The notes under the pieces are model-generated. The model made no database searches and was not told the DNA's origin. It worked only from the letters and a program-made list of their open reading frames with translations. The position numbers were made by a program, and so were the translations under genes. Below are positions 15,774-23,058 of a stretch of 54,362 bases of DNA, piece by piece (position 1 is the first letter of the stretch; each line of letters starts with the position of its first letter). This DNA is from CAYMDS01 sp964576705 (GTDB lineage Bacteria; Patescibacteriota; Microgenomatia; Levybacterales; UBA12049): NCBI GenBank assembly GCA_964576705.1, contig CAZNVI010000003.1:1-54362 (forward strand). Reading direction: 5' to 3'.

Positions 15774-17192
15774 TTAGTAACTTTTTCCAAATTCTTCATA
15801 TGTAATAAGATCAAGCGTTACTGCTGCGGTCCATGCTTGAACACGACAACTTTCCTGCCCGTCAGCATTCTTATATATATCGTACCCTCCGGTTTCGGTT
15901 TTGATATATAATTCTATCGGAGACCCAAAGTATTCTATAGGCTTTAAGGATGCAAACTTAAGCAATCTAGCTTCAGGATAAAAATTAAGATTTATCAAGC
16001 CTTCATGAACCATTCCATTAAGCTTAGGCCAAAAACTACCATTATGGTATGAGTTTTGGCCAGGAATATATGTCTCTGACTTTGTGCTCATAGTCCGAAT
16101 ACCTGCATCTTTCTCGAACATATCGTCATTAAATGCTCTTTTGACAATTGATTTTATGTATTCCTTATCAATTATTGTTGAAGCTTTTTTTCCTTTCTTA
16201 TAAGCAGCCCAGAGAAGGAGTAAGGGATTACCGGTGATAGTCTTAATTTGGTTTTTCGAACCATCCAAAGCCTGTGCCGCATAATAGTCTTTTCCTTCTT
16301 TGAAAATGAACATTTTATTAAATTGTTTCTTTAAGCTTACAGCTTGTGACCTCAAAGCAGACGCGAAACGTTTAGTCTTCGCGAAATGGATTTTGGAGTC
16401 ATTATAAAAATCTGCCCATAAATTTAGAGCTAACCAAGCATATCCCTGAACTTCGACTGGAGCTATAGGGTAATCCGGAAATTTCCCCTCTACGTCGAAC
16501 ATAGATTCTTTCGAATCCGTCCAGGACTGGACATATAATCCGCCATGCTTTCGATCCGAATGCAAATTATATTCCAGTAAAAAATCTTTATCTGAATCTC
16601 CGTAAGTAATAATCCAGTTCAAACCCGCTTCGATTGAAGGTAAAACTGAAAAAAGAAATTCATCATCATTAGTTAACTTCCAGTAGTTATATAACGCTAT
16701 AAGAGTCAAGGGTGTGGAATCAAGCGAATCATAGTTACGAAGCTTACCATCAGGGTAGACATACCACGGTTTTTCAAGTTTCAATAACCTCTCGTAGTTA
16801 TCTGGCCGAAATTCATGTATAAATTTTCCAGGCTCTTCACCGCTTTCTATATTAGTCTCTTTTCCCTGCAAAGAGACTAAGGTTTGTAAACCTTTCTTAC
16901 TTATATCCAGCAGTTTCTCTCTCTCTTTACTTGAATTTATTTGACCATCATTACAAACCTTAATGATTTTTAAGATCGTGATAGCACTATCACGACCGAA
17001 TATGCAACCATATATATCGTCTTTTCCTGATGCATTTATGCCATGTTCATCAGAAAGATCTAAAATAGATTCATATATAGATTTACGAAAATTTTCTTTT
17101 TTATTTTTAGGCAGGATCATAATTATTAAAAACCAGGGGACAAAAACTATATATGTATATAGCAAGATAACAAACCTTTTTATAGCTGTCAA
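15774..17192 (-). CDS. Glycogen-debranching-type alpha-glucosidase (six-hairpin)
   Basis: About 472 aa. The (alpha/alpha)6-barrel shows GRDSAI near residue 68, EFRPDNYERL, YDSLDSTPLTLIALYNYW and EVQGYAWLALNLW. It ends with WPKLNGMVHEGL and a SCRVQAWTAA-type motif. It resembles amylo-alpha-1,6-glucosidase/GH15-like enzymes acting on alpha-glucans. The start is uncertain. A TTG at 17192 gives an N-terminal hydrophobic helix, but this TTG is part of a TTGACA box. The ATG at 17120 would give a soluble protein starting MILPKNKKEN. It is divergent from the response regulator. Confidence 0.8.
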   Translation of the reverse strand: MTAIKRFVILLYTYIVFVPWFLIIMILPKNKKENFRKSIYESILDLSDEHGINASGKDDIYGCIFGRDSAITILKIIKVCNDGQINSSKEREKLLDISKKGLQTLVSLQGKETNIESGEEPGKFIHEFRPDNYERLLKLEKPWYVYPDGKLRNYDSLDSTPLTLIALYNYWKLTNDDEFLFSVLPSIEAGLNWIITYGDSDKDFLLEYNLHSDRKHGGLYVQSWTDSKESMFDVEGKFPDYPIAPVEVQGYAWLALNLWADFYNDSKIHFAKTKRFASALRSQAVSLKKQFNKMFIFKEGKDYYAAQALDGSKNQIKTITGNPLLLLWAAYKKGKKASTIIDKEYIKSIVKRAFNDDMFEKDAGIRTMSTKSETYIPGQNSYHNGSFWPKLNGMVHEGLINLNFYPEARLLKFASLKPIEYFGSPIELYIKTETGGYDIYKNADGQESCRVQAWTAAVTLDLITYEEFGKSY

Positions 17193-17210
17193 GCTGAGCG
17201 GGTGATTTGT

Positions 17211-17228
17211 GTAAGGAATAAGAAAGAA
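17211..17228 (-). promoter_or_regulatory. 18-bp repeat, copy 1 (candidate OmpR-type operator)
   Basis: GTAAGGAATAAGAAAGAA; 17/18 identical to copies at 20820 and 21307. Read on the minus strand it is two 10-bp direct half-sites (TTTCTTTCTT, ATTCCTTACA). Here it lies about 14 bp before the -35 of the response-regulator gene and about 18 bp before the divergent TTGACA of the glycosidase gene. Confidence 0.6.
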
Positions 17229-17241
17229 ACAGTTCAGTTGA

Positions 17242-17278
17242 TTGAATTAAATCTTAATGTTGCTATAATAGGTTAGCT
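17242..17278 (+). promoter_or_regulatory. Promoter of the OmpR-family regulator
   Basis: TTGAAT (17242-17247), 16-bp spacer, TGCTATAAT (hexamer 17264-17269), then 9 nt to the ATG. The transcript would have at most a few leader bases. Confidence 0.75.
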
Positions 17279-17950
17279 ATGACTCAGTCTATTTTGGTGG
17301 TAGAGGATGATAAAGGACTACAAAAATATTTACGTGAGCTTCTTTTGGATAATGGGTATGCAGTACAAATAGCCGGAGATGGAATAATAGCTCTGGATCA
17401 TCTCGCAAAAACTCAACCTGATTTATTAGTTCTAGATCTTGGGCTACCTAATATGTCCGGAGAAACTGTGTGCCTGGAAGTCAGGAAAAAATATAAAAAT
17501 CTTCCTGTTATAATTTTGACTGCTCGTGACAGTATAACCGATATCGTCCAAGGGCTTAATTTAGGTGCTGACGATTACATAACCAAACCCTTCGTGGCAG
17601 ATGAATTCTTAGCCCGCATAAAAGCCAGACTCAGACGTCAAGAAGGAACTGATAAGATTCTCAAAGTCGCTGATCTTGAATTAAATAATAAAACTTTAGA
17701 GGTTAGACGCGAAGGAAATTTAATTCAGCTTACTCCGCAAGAATTTAAATTATTACAATACCTTATGACTAATAAAGGGAGAATTCTCACACGAGAAATG
17801 ATATTAAACCGGATTTGGCTATATTCTTCTGATGTTGAAACAAGGGTGGTTGACGTATATATGGGATACCTTAGAAAAAAAATAGATAATGGCAAAGATA
17901 AAAAATTACTGCATTCTATTCGAGGATTTGGATACGTACTAAAAGAATAA
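17279..17950 (+). CDS. OmpR/PhoB-family response regulator
   Basis: A 223-aa regulator with a receiver domain (1-115): VVEDD, phospho-acceptor Asp53 (LVLDLGLPN), Thr81 (ILTARDS) and Lys103 (ITKPF). The winged-helix DNA-binding domain (about 125-223) has QEFKLLQYLM, RVVDVYMGYLRKKID and RGFGYVLKE. It binds DNA as a dimer on tandem half-sites. The likely partner is the convergent histidine kinase 12 nt downstream. A tandem 10-bp motif in its own promoter recurs at the stress genes, suggesting autoregulation and a local regulon. Confidence 0.95.
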   Translation: MTQSILVVEDDKGLQKYLRELLLDNGYAVQIAGDGIIALDHLAKTQPDLLVLDLGLPNMSGETVCLEVRKKYKNLPVIILTARDSITDIVQGLNLGADDYITKPFVADEFLARIKARLRRQEGTDKILKVADLELNNKTLEVRREGNLIQLTPQEFKLLQYLMTNKGRILTREMILNRIWLYSSDVETRVVDVYMGYLRKKIDNGKDKKLLHSIRGFGYVLKE

Positions 17951-17962
17951 TAATGTTTTTTA

Positions 17963-19123
17963 CTACTTATTTATCTTACTAAGAGGTAATCTTACTTCCA
18001 CAATCGTACCTTTTTTTACTTTTGATTTTATATTTATCGCCCCTTTATGTTGCCTTATAATATTGTCCACGAAGAAAAGTCCGAGTCCGAAGCCTTCTTC
18101 GCCGCTACCTCCTCTATGATGTCCCTCGAAAATATTTGGCAGATCCTTTTCATCAATTCCTCTACCAAAATCTTTAATTAGTATCAAAACGTAACTAGAT
18201 TTGGCAGATAATGTAACTTCTGCGGCTGAGCTAAATGTAGAATATCTAAGTGCGTTATCGATAAGGTTAAAAAACGCCTGACTGAGTCGCTCACTATCAG
18301 CAATTATCTTAGCTTCAGTTTTTAGATAATTCTTAAAAAGAATAGCCCTGCCTATAAACTTCTGCTCGGCCAAATTTATACTCTCTTTTAAAATTAGGTT
18401 AATGTCGCATTCTTGCCAGCGGAATTGCATCTGTCCTGCCTTAAGCCTGTTAACCTCAAGAATTTCTTTCACAAGATGCATCATTCTTTTGTTTTCTTCA
18501 TACAAAGCTTCTATCCATTTCTTAGCAGGGTCGTCAGATTTAGAAAATTTATTATATATCAGCTGTATGTATCCGCTTAATGATGTCAAAGGAGTCCTGA
18601 GCTCATGCGCGGCCATTGATATGAACATATCTCGTATTTCAAGCGCTTTGCTGGTTTCGTTGTAAAGTTGCGCTTTTTTAATTGCTGAGCTTGCCATAGA
18701 GCCAAACACTCTTAGAATATCCACTTGACGCTTTGAAAAATGTTCTTCTTTTAAAGAAAGTACGGAGAGAACTCCGATTGGCTTATTGTGGTATGAAAGC
18801 GGAATAATAATTACCGATTTGATGCCTTTATTCCGGATTGCTTCGTGCACAGGCGTAGATAAAGAAATGTTAGTAATCAAAAGCTTATTTTTTCTGAACG
18901 CTTCTTCTATAGTTCCGCTTTTCTTTATTTTTAGATGTCCAAAAAAGGCATCGGATGCGTAAACCCTTACTAATTTTCCATTTTCTTCAAGAAGCACAGA
19001 GCCATACTCGGCATCTACTAATGAGATGGCCTCTTTTACAACCGCTTTGTATGTTTCTTCAGGAGTTAAAGCATCTAAAAGTTTAATACCCGCTTGATTA
19101 ATTTTTTCCAAAGTCTTCTCCAT
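17963..19123 (-). CDS. Cytoplasmic GAF-domain sensor histidine kinase
   Basis: A 386-aa kinase. The GAF sensor domain covers about 12-150. The dimerisation/phosphorylation domain carries His173 in AAHELRTPLTSL. The ATP-binding domain has the N-box (NLIDNALRYS), G1 (IKDFGRGID) and G2 (GFGLGLFFV). No transmembrane helix or signal is present, so it senses an internal cue. It is convergent with the OmpR-family gene (12 nt apart), its most likely cognate; it could also serve the receiver-only protein at 11650. TGTATT in an extended context lies 6 nt before its ATG, fitting a leaderless start. Confidence 0.93.
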   Translation of the reverse strand: MEKTLEKINQAGIKLLDALTPEETYKAVVKEAISLVDAEYGSVLLEENGKLVRVYASDAFFGHLKIKKSGTIEEAFRKNKLLITNISLSTPVHEAIRNKGIKSVIIIPLSYHNKPIGVLSVLSLKEEHFSKRQVDILRVFGSMASSAIKKAQLYNETSKALEIRDMFISMAAHELRTPLTSLSGYIQLIYNKFSKSDDPAKKWIEALYEENKRMMHLVKEILEVNRLKAGQMQFRWQECDINLILKESINLAEQKFIGRAILFKNYLKTEAKIIADSERLSQAFFNLIDNALRYSTFSSAAEVTLSAKSSYVLILIKDFGRGIDEKDLPNIFEGHHRGGSGEEGFGLGLFFVDNIIRQHKGAINIKSKVKKGTIVEVRLPLSKINK

Positions 19124-19324
19124 AGTTTGAATACAGCACTTTCCGGAATTATATATTATCCATTAAACCTAACAAAATACAATACTTTTTCGTTTAGAAT
19201 ATTTATTCATATAATTCTCTTACATTTTCATTATCCTTTTATCATTCCCTAAATATAACCTAACAATAGGCTACAGCACGAATCAGCAACAAAGCTGGAT
19301 TAATTTTTCAGCCGTTATAAAACA

Positions 19325-19924
19325 GTGCGGTATAAAAGTCGTGCTGTGATTTCACCTGCAAATGACTTACAATCAAGTATTTTTTATATTAAAAAAGGGT
19401 TTTTAAGAGTTTTCCGCATCTCTGAACAAGGAGAGGAATTAACCCTAACGATATTAAAACAAAAAGATTTTTTTCCTTTAACCTTCGGAATGACAGGAAT
19501 GAGTCGCATAAATTCATACTACCTCGAAGCTATAACGCCACTTGAGACATGGAAGGTGCATCTTGAACACTTCCATTATTTTATAAAGTCTGAACCCGGT
19601 GTATATTCAGAATTAACTAATAAGGTGCTCGTAAGATTTAACGACGTTCTTTCCAAAATGGAGTACCTTGTATTTAATAATGCCAAAGTCAAAATCATAG
19701 CAACTATAATCTCCTGTGCGAAAAAATTCGGACAAAAAACAAACAGTGAAATTATAATAAGTATACCCTTAACCCATAGAGATATAGCAACATTAGTAGG
19801 AATTACGCGCGAAACGACTTCGTTGGAAATGAAAAGACTTGAAAAAAGAGGTTTAATTTCACGGATTGGCAAATTCATAACCGTCAAAAATCTAAATAAG
19901 CTTGAAGAAGAAATTATGCTCTAA
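19325..19924 (+). CDS. Crp/Fnr-family transcription regulator
   Basis: A 199-aa regulator: a cyclic-nucleotide-binding-like beta-roll (IFYIKKGFLRVF, EELTLTILKQKDFFPLT), a long dimer helix, and a C-terminal winged helix (THRDIATLVGITRETTSLEMKR). No Cys cluster of FNR type is seen. The GTG at 19325 is the only usual start after an in-frame stop at 19301. However, the seven codons before it (FFSRYKT) look like family sequence, so the gene may start at an unusual codon or have lost one base in a T-run. It faces the stress cluster and is a possible regulator of it. Confidence 0.88.
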   Translation: MRYKSRAVISPANDLQSSIFYIKKGFLRVFRISEQGEELTLTILKQKDFFPLTFGMTGMSRINSYYLEAITPLETWKVHLEHFHYFIKSEPGVYSELTNKVLVRFNDVLSKMEYLVFNNAKVKIIATIISCAKKFGQKTNSEIIISIPLTHRDIATLVGITRETTSLEMKRLEKRGLISRIGKFITVKNLNKLEEEIML

Positions 19925-20017
19925 ACAGGAGGATCCTCATCAATCTCATATACTCTTTAAGATAAGATTGATATAAAATACTTACTCATTACTTCACAAC
20001 GCCATTCATGCGGATAA

Positions 20018-20035
20018 TCCCGAAATCAATCGGGA
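20018..20035. terminator. TCCCGA hairpin between convergent genes
   Basis: TCCCGA-AATCAA-TCGGGA, followed on the plus strand by CTACCCTTTTTAT. It is a probable terminator for the Crp/Fnr gene. A related CCCGAT/ATCGGG hairpin lies at 20714-20728. Confidence 0.5.
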
Positions 20036-20070
20036 CTACCCTTTTTATATTATAAAAAGTATTATTCTTT

Positions 20071-20349
20071 TTAGGATTCTTTGGGATCTTTTATCTCTTT
20101 CCGGATACCTTCGAGATCTGCTCTCGATTCCTTCATTATTTCATGAGATTTCTCTGAAACATGTCCCGAAGTCCGATCAGCCCACTTTTTCACCTTCTTG
20201 ACTGTACTTTTTACCTTAGCCTGATTTTTTTTATCCGTCAGCGCTACTGCCGTAGCTCCTACTACAGCACCTATCGCGATACCTGCTGCTAAACTACCAC
20301 CACTTCCGGTAGTTTTACTATCTTTATTTATTCTGTCGTCATTTGTCAT
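20071..20349 (-). CDS. YtxH-like small membrane stress protein
   Basis: 92 aa. A polar Gly/Ser N-terminus is followed by one Ala/Gly-rich membrane helix (about 20-40, SLAAGIAIGAVVGATAVAL). A charged amphipathic helix tail (KVKSTVKKVKKWADRTSG) follows. The layout matches YtxH-type general stress proteins. The ATG at 20349 is chosen for its Shine-Dalgarno AGGAGGTGAT. It is the last gene of a stress cluster and follows the GlsB-like gene by about 60 nt with an almost identical ribosome-binding region. Confidence 0.78.
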   Translation of the reverse strand: MTNDDRINKDSKTTGSGGSLAAGIAIGAVVGATAVALTDKKNQAKVKSTVKKVKKWADRTSGHVSEKSHEIMKESRADLEGIRKEIKDPKES

Positions 20350-20412
20350 AAAATTTATCACCTCCTTTTTCTTTATCGTAATTTTAATTGAATAGATTTT
20401 TTATCTCTACCT

Positions 20413-20664
20413 TTATGTCGTCCGCAGGGCTCTAAACCCAAACAATAGAACAATTGATCCGGCCACGGCTACTATAAATGATGTGATATCAAAACCTACT
20501 ACGCCTACACCAAAAATAAAATTTGCTAATAAACCGCCTATCAGCGACCCGGCAATTCCCAATAAAATAGCCCCTAACACACCACTTCTGCTCTCCGCTG
20601 GATCTATAGCGTTTGCGACAATACCGACTATTAAACCAAAAAGAATCCAAGACAATATATTCAT
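20413..20664 (-). CDS. GlsB/YeaQ/YmgE-family membrane protein
   Basis: 83 aa with three hydrophobic, Gly-rich helices: residues 1-20 (ILSWILFGLIVGIVAN), 28-50 (GAILLGIAGSLIGGLLA), and 58-78. The DPAES segment between the first two is typical of the transglycosylase-associated/GlsB family. These proteins are induced by general, acid or salt stress; the biochemical role is unsettled. Shine-Dalgarno GGGAGGTGAT. The leader contains a CCCGAT/ATCGGG hairpin and, about 155 nt upstream, the 18-bp candidate operator. Confidence 0.88.
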   Translation of the reverse strand: MNILSWILFGLIVGIVANAIDPAESRSGVLGAILLGIAGSLIGGLLANFIFGVGVVGFDITSFIVAVAGSIVLLFGFRALRTT

Positions 20665-20712
20665 AAATTTATCACCTCCCGCTTACTACAAATTATTTCT
20701 GAATCATGGATG

Positions 20713-20728
20713 CCCCGATAATATCGGG
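20713..20728 (-). promoter_or_regulatory. Structured leader element of the GlsB-like gene
   Basis: The hairpin CCCGAT-AAT-ATCGGG has a second CCATCGGG half at 20746-20753 that could pair alternatively. A -10-like TATTAT on the minus strand near 20786 would place both in a leader of about 115 nt. Confidence 0.35.
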
Positions 20729-20819
20729 ATCTCGAATGGCAACCCCCATCGGGACAAAATCCGGATGTATTAGTAAATATAATACTAGAGTTTTTCTTTA
20801 AGAAATCAAGTAAGATTGG

Positions 20820-20837
20820 GTAAGGAATGAGAAAGAA
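20820..20837 (-). promoter_or_regulatory. 18-bp repeat, copy 2 (candidate OmpR-type operator)
   Basis: GTAAGGAATGAGAAAGAA. On the minus strand it lies upstream of the GlsB-like gene, about 10 bp before a TTGATT -35-like box. Confidence 0.6.
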
Positions 20838-20871
20838 TATCTCGACTTTAGGGACAGAATATATACCCTAA

Positions 20872-20905
20872 ACAACGACAGCTGCACCTAAGCAGCTGAG
20901 GTTGT
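20872..20905 (-). terminator. Hairpin after the KGG gene
   Basis: ACAAC..AGCTGC / GCAGCT..GTTGT, a two-part stem with a 6-nt loop, begins about 22 nt after the KGG stop on the minus strand. It is followed by TTTAGGG, so it is a weak or Rho-assisted terminator at best. Confidence 0.5.
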
Positions 20906-20926
20906 AGTGTTAGAAATACTAATATA

Positions 20927-21112
20927 TTATACTGACCTTCGATGCCTTGCGCGCCCGCCTTTTCTACCCGCAGCCCTTGCCTCTTCGGATGTCCATTTAT
21001 GAGCTGTTCCTTTTTTATGAGCGGTTTTTCCGCCTTTACTAGCTATCATTCTTTGCTTATCTTTATTCATGGAAGCAAATCCACGTGCACTTTTTAATTT
21101 TCTGTTAGCCAT
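20927..21112 (-). CDS. KGG-repeat stress protein (con-10/YmdF-like)
   Basis: 61 aa from the ATG at 21112, which has GGGAGGTGG upstream. It is small and very basic with two KGG-type repeats, ARGFASMNKDKQRMIASKGG and TSEEARAAGRKGG. These are typical of general-stress KGG proteins (fungal con-10, Bacillus GsiB-like, enterobacterial YmdF). A leaderless promoter 6 nt before an in-frame ATG at 21166 predicts a second form with 18 extra residues (MTRPPARRASESKGGG). Either or both may be made. It is part of the stress cluster, with an 18-bp candidate operator about 140 nt upstream. Confidence 0.88.
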   Translation of the reverse strand: MANRKLKSARGFASMNKDKQRMIASKGGKTAHKKGTAHKWTSEEARAAGRKGGRARHRRSV

Positions 21113-21137
21113 ATTAAATCCACCTCCCTTCGATTCA

Positions 21138-21161
21138 GAGGCCCTCCGGGCCGGCGGCCTC
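21138..21161 (-). promoter_or_regulatory. GC-rich hairpin before the KGG ribosome site
   Basis: GAGGCC / GGCCTC arms with a very GC-rich interior, in an otherwise AT-rich region. It sits directly upstream of the Shine-Dalgarno sequence and inside the possible longer coding frame. It could tune translation. Confidence 0.4.
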
Positions 21162-21166
21162 GTCAT

Positions 21167-21178
21167 TATTAATGTATA
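21167..21178 (-). promoter_or_regulatory. Leaderless -10 for long KGG form
   Basis: On the minus strand, TATACA (21178-21173) ends 6 nt before an ATG at 21166, which is in frame with the Shine-Dalgarno-led ATG at 21112. Confidence 0.5.
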
Positions 21179-21306
21179 TGCGAGTTTAACCAGTTGTCCT
21201 TTAGGCTTGACGCTATTTAATTGTTAATTCTTTGATAAATTCAAAACACATTTTTAGAATATATACGTAGCTTACATCTCAACTTTAAGAGTTTCACCAA
21301 TAACCT

Positions 21307-21324
21307 GTAAGGAATTAGAAAGAA
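21307..21324 (-). promoter_or_regulatory. 18-bp repeat, copy 3 (candidate OmpR-type operator)
   Basis: GTAAGGAATTAGAAAGAA, upstream of the KGG gene on the minus strand. The rest of the 258-nt intergenic stretch holds no recognisable gene. Confidence 0.6.
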
Positions 21325-21424
21325 TTGTGGAGTTTTGCTGAATGAATCGTAACTAAGAGTTTTTCCTACCATCTTTAACTATAAAGTTAAATAATAGATT
21401 TTCAGGATAATAACATATACCAGT

Positions 21425-21781
21425 TTAGCTTACAACTTCTAATTCTACGACCCGAATCGAATATTTTTCCAAAATTTTCATGTTCTTGCTATTAGCTTTA
21501 AAAATTATATCTGTCATATCGCCAAAAACAGGGATAATTCCTATTAATAAATCAATCAGTACATTACTTAACATTTCAATTATTTTGTCTTGGGGAAGAC
21601 GAAGTCTTATCCCTATCCACACCAAGTATAACGAGAGAATGAAAGTTATCATATCCCCGAACCCCGGTATGAATCCTAAAATAGGGTCAAATCCGAAAGT
21701 GAATTTTCCTATTCTAAATTTATTTTCTAAAAGATCAGTAAGAATTCTGGCAACTCGAAGATGGTCAACCATATGGTTCAT
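21425..21781 (-). CDS. DUF4112 membrane protein
   Basis: 118 aa. The DUF4112 signature is clear: FGFDPILGFIPGFGD near residue 30, then a helix, NVLIDLLIGIIPVFGD near 75-90, and DIIFKANSKN. Two membrane-associated hairpins are likely. Function is unknown; in other bacteria the family is found with general-stress genes, as here. There is no Shine-Dalgarno sequence. TATATT lies 4 nt before the first ATG; an alternative ATG is three codons in. Confidence 0.85.
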   Translation of the reverse strand: MNHMVDHLRVARILTDLLENKFRIGKFTFGFDPILGFIPGFGDMITFILSLYLVWIGIRLRLPQDKIIEMLSNVLIDLLIGIIPVFGDMTDIIFKANSKNMKILEKYSIRVVELEVVS

Positions 21782-21843
21782 GAATAATATATGAATGCAA
21801 GTTAAATGACAAGCTCAACAAATAGCTACACAAAAACTTGTGA

Positions 21844-21863
21844 TATAATACCGCAAATTAATT
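21844..21863 (+). promoter_or_regulatory. Promoter of the nuclease gene
   Basis: TGATATAAT (hexamer 21844-21849), then 14 nt to the ATG; the leader is about 7 nt and has no Shine-Dalgarno sequence. Confidence 0.65.
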
Positions 21864-22436
21864 ATGAATCTGTCCAAAAAAAATAAAAGGCTATTATTTT
21901 CTATTTTTTTATTTATAATTTTTCTTACTCTTGGGACACCGCCTGCAAAACAAATCATTCCTACAGATCTACAAAAAATATTATTCCTACCATCAGTCGC
22001 CCCAAAGAAAAATGTTGCCGGGTCTGAAATATCTTCCGACATCAAACTCCATAAAGTAGATAAAGTCATAGATGGAGATACTATACTCATAGATACCGGA
22101 CAAAAGATTCGTTACATTGGCATTGATTCACCCGAGTCAAAAGATCCACGAACTTCAATAAAGTGCTTCGCGCTCGAAGCTACTGAGCGCAATATTCAAC
22201 TTGTGTTGGGGAAAGTCGTAAGACTTGAAAGAGACATATCTGAAACTGATAGATATGGAAGACTTCTAAGGTATGTTTACATTGATGATGACCTAATTAA
22301 CGAACAATTAGTTAAGGAGGGGTATGCACTCGCATCTCCATATCCCCCGGACATAAAATACCAAAAACTATTAGAAGCTGCAGAAGGATATGCTAGGAAA
22401 AACAAATCAGGATTATGGAATAGTTGTGTAAACTAA
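21864..22436 (+). CDS. Thermonuclease-family (SNase-like) nuclease
   Basis: 190 aa. An N-terminal signal or anchor (about 10-30) is followed by a staphylococcal-nuclease OB-fold. Visible are KVIDGDTILI, the active-site Arg in KIRYIGIDSPE, the Glu/Asp region LERDISETDRYGR, and NEQLVKEGYA. A Trp/Cys end (SGLWNSCVN) closes the protein. It is expected to degrade nucleic acids outside the cell or at its surface, giving nucleotides for salvage, an important activity in reduced Patescibacteria. Spacing to the next gene is 22 nt. Confidence 0.93.
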   Translation: MNLSKKNKRLLFSIFLFIIFLTLGTPPAKQIIPTDLQKILFLPSVAPKKNVAGSEISSDIKLHKVDKVIDGDTILIDTGQKIRYIGIDSPESKDPRTSIKCFALEATERNIQLVLGKVVRLERDISETDRYGRLLRYVYIDDDLINEQLVKEGYALASPYPPDIKYQKLLEAAEGYARKNKSGLWNSCVN

Positions 22437-22446
22437 GAACGGAACA

Positions 22447-22458
22447 TATAATATAAAT
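22447..22458 (+). promoter_or_regulatory. Leaderless promoter
   Basis: TATAAT (22447-22452) lies exactly 6 nt before the ATG at 22459, only 10 nt after the nuclease stop. Confidence 0.6.
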
Positions 22459-23055
22459 ATGCGAAAAAAGTTACCTTTTTTAATTGGATTAGTTATAGGT
22501 GTTAGTATCATAGTTATCTCAGCATATTTTTATTTTTTTACGGAAAAAGCTATATACTCATCCTCGGAAACAGCTATCGATACTCCATCCACATCAGTTA
22601 CAAGAACTATAACTTTTAAAGAAAATGAAAGCCCGCACAATGTATATCTAGAGGTTAAATATGACATAAACAACACACAAGATGAGATTAGATTACTCAG
22701 TTATAATGCCATACTCACTGACGTAAGAGGAGAAATAGTTGAAAAGAAGAGCAGTTCTTTAAACCACATAAAGACTCAAACTAATAACACTCAAGAATCA
22801 AACGCGAAAGAAAAAAGGACTATAAACTTATTCAAGCTTAAAACTCTACCAAGCGGAAATTATGCGCTATCTTTGGAAATAATCCCCGAACAAGACCTTA
22901 GTGATTCTGTAAAGTTAAACTCATTTTCATATGCTGTTAAAAGTGAATCCGTAGATCTGAATCCAATTTTACCCTTATCAGGGATTGTAATTACTATTAT
23001 TTCTCTATATTTATTAGTACGTAAAAATAAATCTCTAGTTAATTCAAAAAAATAA
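22459..23055 (+). CDS. Secreted protein with two membrane anchors, unknown
   Basis: 198 aa: an N-terminal helix (7-28) and a C-terminal helix (about 168-188) followed by a basic tail (RKNKSLVNSKK). Between them is a Ser/Thr-rich then beta-rich external domain of about 135 residues, containing TFKENESPHNVYLEVKYD and LPSGNYALSLEI. The external domain resembles an Ig-like or fibronectin-like fold in pattern, but no motif is diagnostic. It has its own leaderless promoter and ends 3 nt before the convergent hflX stop. Confidence 0.65.
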   Translation: MRKKLPFLIGLVIGVSIIVISAYFYFFTEKAIYSSSETAIDTPSTSVTRTITFKENESPHNVYLEVKYDINNTQDEIRLLSYNAILTDVRGEIVEKKSSSLNHIKTQTNNTQESNAKEKRTINLFKLKTLPSGNYALSLEIIPEQDLSDSVKLNSFSYAVKSESVDLNPILPLSGIVITIISLYLLVRKNKSLVNSKK

Positions 23056-23058
23056 GAT

